From the NCBI GenBank assembly GCA_001414345.1, contig LLCB01000068.1, positions 150,690 to 214,689 on the forward strand: a stretch of 64,000 nucleotides of DNA, read 5' to 3'. Position 1 is the stretch's first letter, and every line of letters begins with the position of its first letter. This document shows, one piece after another, positions 61,088 through 64,000 of this stretch. This DNA comes from Hymenoscyphus infarciens. Lineage: Eukaryota; Ascomycota; Leotiomycetes; Helotiales; Helotiaceae. The translations under genes were made by a program, and so were the position numbers. The notes beneath the pieces are model-generated. The model ran no database searches. It was not told the origin of the DNA and was given only the letters and a program-made list of their open reading frames with translations.

Positions 61088-62782
61088 ATGACCAGACATT
61101 GCTTAGGCCTTAAGAGGCCACTACATTCGTTCGTCTCTCAATCGCCCTTCCCCTATCGGTTTCCCCCATATTTGCCTCAATCATTTGTCAGAACCATGGA
61201 TACTACTCCTCACTCTCCTCCCCGCAAGTTTCCCACATCCGGGTTTGTGGAACTAGACGCAACCAAGAACATCGAGGAAGAAGATGTTCCCTCTTACGTC
61301 CCAGAAGATTATTATCCGGTTTATATCGGTGAAGTGTTCGGGTCTAGATATCAGGTTGTGACAAAATTGGGATTTGGGGTGAATTCTACGGTCTGGCTGT
61401 GCAGAGATCTCAGGCAAGGATTTGAACTGCATCTAGTCAACTAGTCAGGATTCTTTCTAATGTATCAATAGGGAACACCGATATCTGACACTCAAATTGC
61501 GTGTTCGAACCAAAGAGCATGATCATGCGGACTTGCATGGTGATCACGAAATCACAATCAACGAGCACTTAAAGAGTAATCCCATTGAACATCCAGGGAA
61601 AAACATGATCCGAAGCGTCCTTGATTCATTTGAAATCGCCGGTCCCAATGGAAATCACAAATGCATGCTCTATCAACCGCTTGGGATGAGTTTCACCGAG
61701 TTCCTGAGGCTTCTTCCTCAGAATAGGTTTGCAAAAGATCTTGTCCAAAAGAGCATTCAACTCCTCCTTATAGCCCTAGATTATTTACACCGATGCCATG
61801 TCGTTCACACCGGTGAGCTCTCAATCATATAAAGCTAGCTTTCTTGTGGTAGTTAGAAGCTAATTCGTTGTCAGATATTTCGCCAAATAATGTTCTTCAA
61901 AGGATCGAGGATGACTCAATCCTTTCCCAGATTGAGCAAGACGAACTGGCACGACCCATCGCCCGGAAGGTTCTTAGCGCTCGCACTATCTACAACTCGC
62001 GACCGATGCCTTTCAGTGCAGGCCAACCAGTCCTCTGTGATCTTGGTGAGGCTAGAGCTGGTACCCAAAAGCACAGAGGTGACATTATGCCTGGAATTTA
62101 CCGCGCCCCGGAGGTGATTTTGGGAATGGATTGGGATTCTAAAGTGGATATTTGGGCGATTGGTGTCATGGTGAGTACAAATCAATGACGAAAAGCTTGA
62201 TTCTACTGGCTCATTGTTGCTTGACCCATCTAATGAGAATAACCCACATGTTGGGTCTAGGCTATGAACAAGCTAAAATCGAGCTAACTTTTACGTAATC
62301 TACCTAGACGTGGGATCTTCTTGAAGGCGGCCATTTATTCTTCGCAAGGAAAAATCGAATACTAGATGATGAACAACACCTTGCCGAAATAGTTTCACTT
62401 TTGGGGCCTCCACCTCCAGAATTCTTGAAACGGAGTGAAAAGTGCTATCAATACTGGGACAGTCAAGGTATTGCACCAAAATCCCTGTTCTTCTAACTCG
62501 AAAAAATATTATTGTTCTGCTCGGGTCACTATACGGTAATAATTTGCTGATGTCACTAAAGGAAACTGGAAAGGCTCCGTTCCGATTCCCGATCAATCTT
62601 TCGAAATTCGCGAGCAGTGCCTTCATGGGGAGGATCGGGCTCTTTTCGTACAGTTCTTGCGCAGGATGTTATGCTGGATGCCAGAGGAGAGGCCCGTTGC
62701 GGAGGAGCTGGCTTTTGATGAGTTTTTGATGCAGCCACAGGCCACCGTATTCTCGGGAGCCTCGACCGAGACGCTGAAGTAG
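61088..62782 (+). CDS. SRPK-like serine/threonine protein kinase
   Basis: Five exons: 61088-61413, 61472-61812, 61875-62170, 62308-62467, 62562-62782, giving 447 residues. SR-protein kinases phosphorylate Arg/Ser-rich splicing and RNA-binding proteins; many fungi carry extra divergent copies of unknown role. N-terminal block EDYYPVYIGEVFGSRYQVV is typical of SRPKs. Motifs: glycine loop LGFGVNST (94-101), Lys117 in LTLKL, catalytic HTDISPNN (Asp223), DLG at 278-280 in place of DFG (usual in SRPKs), APE at 300-302, then WDLLEGGHLF and the C-terminal GNWKGSVPIPD and RMLCWMPEERP. Intron 1 has a GC donor (CAG|GCAAGG). An ATG at 61196 with strong context (GAACCATGG) would remove 36 residues that look like a basic presequence. 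The gene is intact although RIP-degraded DNA lies within 250 bp upstream and 550 bp downstream. Confidence 0.87.
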
Positions 62783-63300
62783 AAAATTCGTCTGCTGTTC
62801 CAAGTTCCTCTTTGATCGAGTACACTGTTTTAATACTCGGTTCCGACCGTTAGTCGTGAACAGCTACGGTGTTAGAGCAGGAGCCACCCTCACTTGTATA
62901 CCCTACATATAAGCGGGATTCCTAGGCGTACCCCTACATGAATTCTATCTCGATCATAACCTTCATATCCACGGCCTATGCCATACAACGGCCCGGCTTA
63001 TTGCACAGACGTACGTGATCAGGAGTCTTTCCCTTCTTCCCCAATAAATTCTTATCAATGCATATTGTTGCCTAGCCAGTGCGGTCGTTGTTCGAGCGTT
63101 TTCGAGCCAAGAATTGGGGGCCAATACTACGAAGTATGAATCTGATGCCCCGCGGCCTAGCTTGCTGCTAACCAACCCACCTCTAGCATGCCAACTAACC
63201 CCTGTCCTACCCCTTTTAAGGCGCTGTCACACTTGTGTGACAACCCCTTTTAAGAGGGAGTTCCCTGCTATAACAGCGGAGATAATAGCCTACTTTTCTT
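62783..63300. other. 3' flank of the kinase gene
   Basis: Balanced composition and no supported gene. A perfect 8-bp inverted repeat, TGTCACAC-TT-GTGTGACA, at about 63226-63243 lies between two direct copies of CCCCTTTTAAG (about 63208 and 63244). Confidence 0.45.
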
Positions 63301-64000
63301 ACTAATAACGAGATTACATCGGTAGAGTTATTAGACTCGAGAGGTCTAATATATATAGTAAAGTAGAAGTCTAATATATATATATATATATTAAATTAAA
63401 ATCTTTGCTATATTATAGTAAGATAGAACTATACTCTTATTAGACTCTAGAAGTCTATATTAAATTTAGTATATATAGTAAAATAATAGACTACTTTTAT
63501 TAGACTTTAGTATATATAATAAAATATTAATCTACTTTTATTAGACTTTAATATATATAATAAGATAAAAGACTTCTTTTATTCAACTTTAGTATATATA
63601 ATAAAATATTAATCTACTATTATTAGACGTTAAAGGTCTAGTATATATAAAAGTCTAGTATATATAGTAAGGTATTAATCTACTATTATTAGACTTAAAA
63701 GGTCTAATATATATAAGAAGATAAAAGCCTTCTTTTATTCGACTTTAAAAGTCTAGTATATATAATAGAATATTAATCTACTATTATTAGACTTAAAAGG
63801 TCTAATATATATAAGAAGATAAAAGACTTCTTTTATTCGACTTTAAAAGTCTAGTATATATAGTAAGATATTGATCTACTATTATTAGACTTTAAAAGTC
63901 TAATATATATAATAAAATATTAGTCTACTATTATTAGACTTTAATATATATAAGAAGATAAAAGCCTTCTTTTATTCGACTTTAAAAGTCTAATATATAT
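63300..64000. repeat. AT-rich satellite with GACTTTAAAAGTC palindromes
   Basis: Repeated units of about 60-110 bp built from TATTAGACTTTAAAAGTCTA, TATATATAAGAAGATAAAAG, CTTCTTTTATTCGACTTT and TTAATCTACTATTATTAGAC. The array runs off the end of the window. Non-coding. Confidence 0.8.

Noticed and set aside
1..64000. tRNA or rRNA genes
   Set aside because: Looked for the GGTTCGAATCC-type B box and conserved rRNA segments; none seen by eye. A covariance-model scan would decide.

Overview
The window looks like a filamentous ascomycete (Pezizomycotina) chromosome segment. Genes carry several short GT-AG introns (about 48-140 bp) with CTAAC-type branch sites, there is a Zn2Cys6 transcription factor, and the repeats show the footprint of repeat-induced point mutation (RIP): CpA and TpG almost vanish, TpA is greatly enriched, and coding frames fill with TAA/TAG. 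Protein flavour suggests Leotiomycetes/Helotiales, but that is an impression and not a proof.

Layout: (1) 1-7.1 kb, AT-rich: a RIP-degraded Ty3/gypsy LTR element (copy A) inserted five bases inside a small TIR element, then a degraded repeat family 'Q'. (2) 7.5-32.6 kb, a balanced-composition gene island: amidohydrolase-3 family enzyme, Fe(II)/2-oxoglutarate oxygenase, small cupin protein, medium-chain quinone-oxidoreductase-like enzyme, a broken GMC oxidoreductase, a long gene-free stretch with a dispersed GCAACAAA motif and a clean MITE, a class III CoA-transferase, a Zn2Cys6 regulator, and a broken Arg-rich hypothetical gene. (3) 32.6-40.2 kb: a 384-bp tandem duplication split by a complete but RIP-degraded Ty1/copia element on the minus strand. 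(4) 40.2-41.46 kb, a small island with one Cys/His-rich hypothetical gene. (5) 41.46-60.9 kb, a second large AT-rich block: TIR element end, repeat family 'R', a Tc1/mariner transposase relic, gypsy copy B, several direct, tandem and satellite repeats. (6) 60.9-63.3 kb, a small island with an intact SRPK-like protein kinase. (7) 63.3-64 kb, satellite-like AT-rich DNA running off the window.

The island genes are mostly oxidative or CoA-linked metabolic enzymes plus one regulator, with no polyketide or peptide synthase; they could be a catabolic neighbourhood, but co-regulation is not demonstrated. The most distinctive unexplained items are (a) the GCAACAAA motif array with spacing often near 150-160 bp, in two blocks 11 kb apart, (b) the pair of same-strand Cys/His-rich unknown genes that were about 1 kb apart before the copia insertion, with a tandem duplication starting exactly at one start codon, and (c) the nested transposon history. 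Splice sites below were read by eye from phase, splice consensus and protein continuity.
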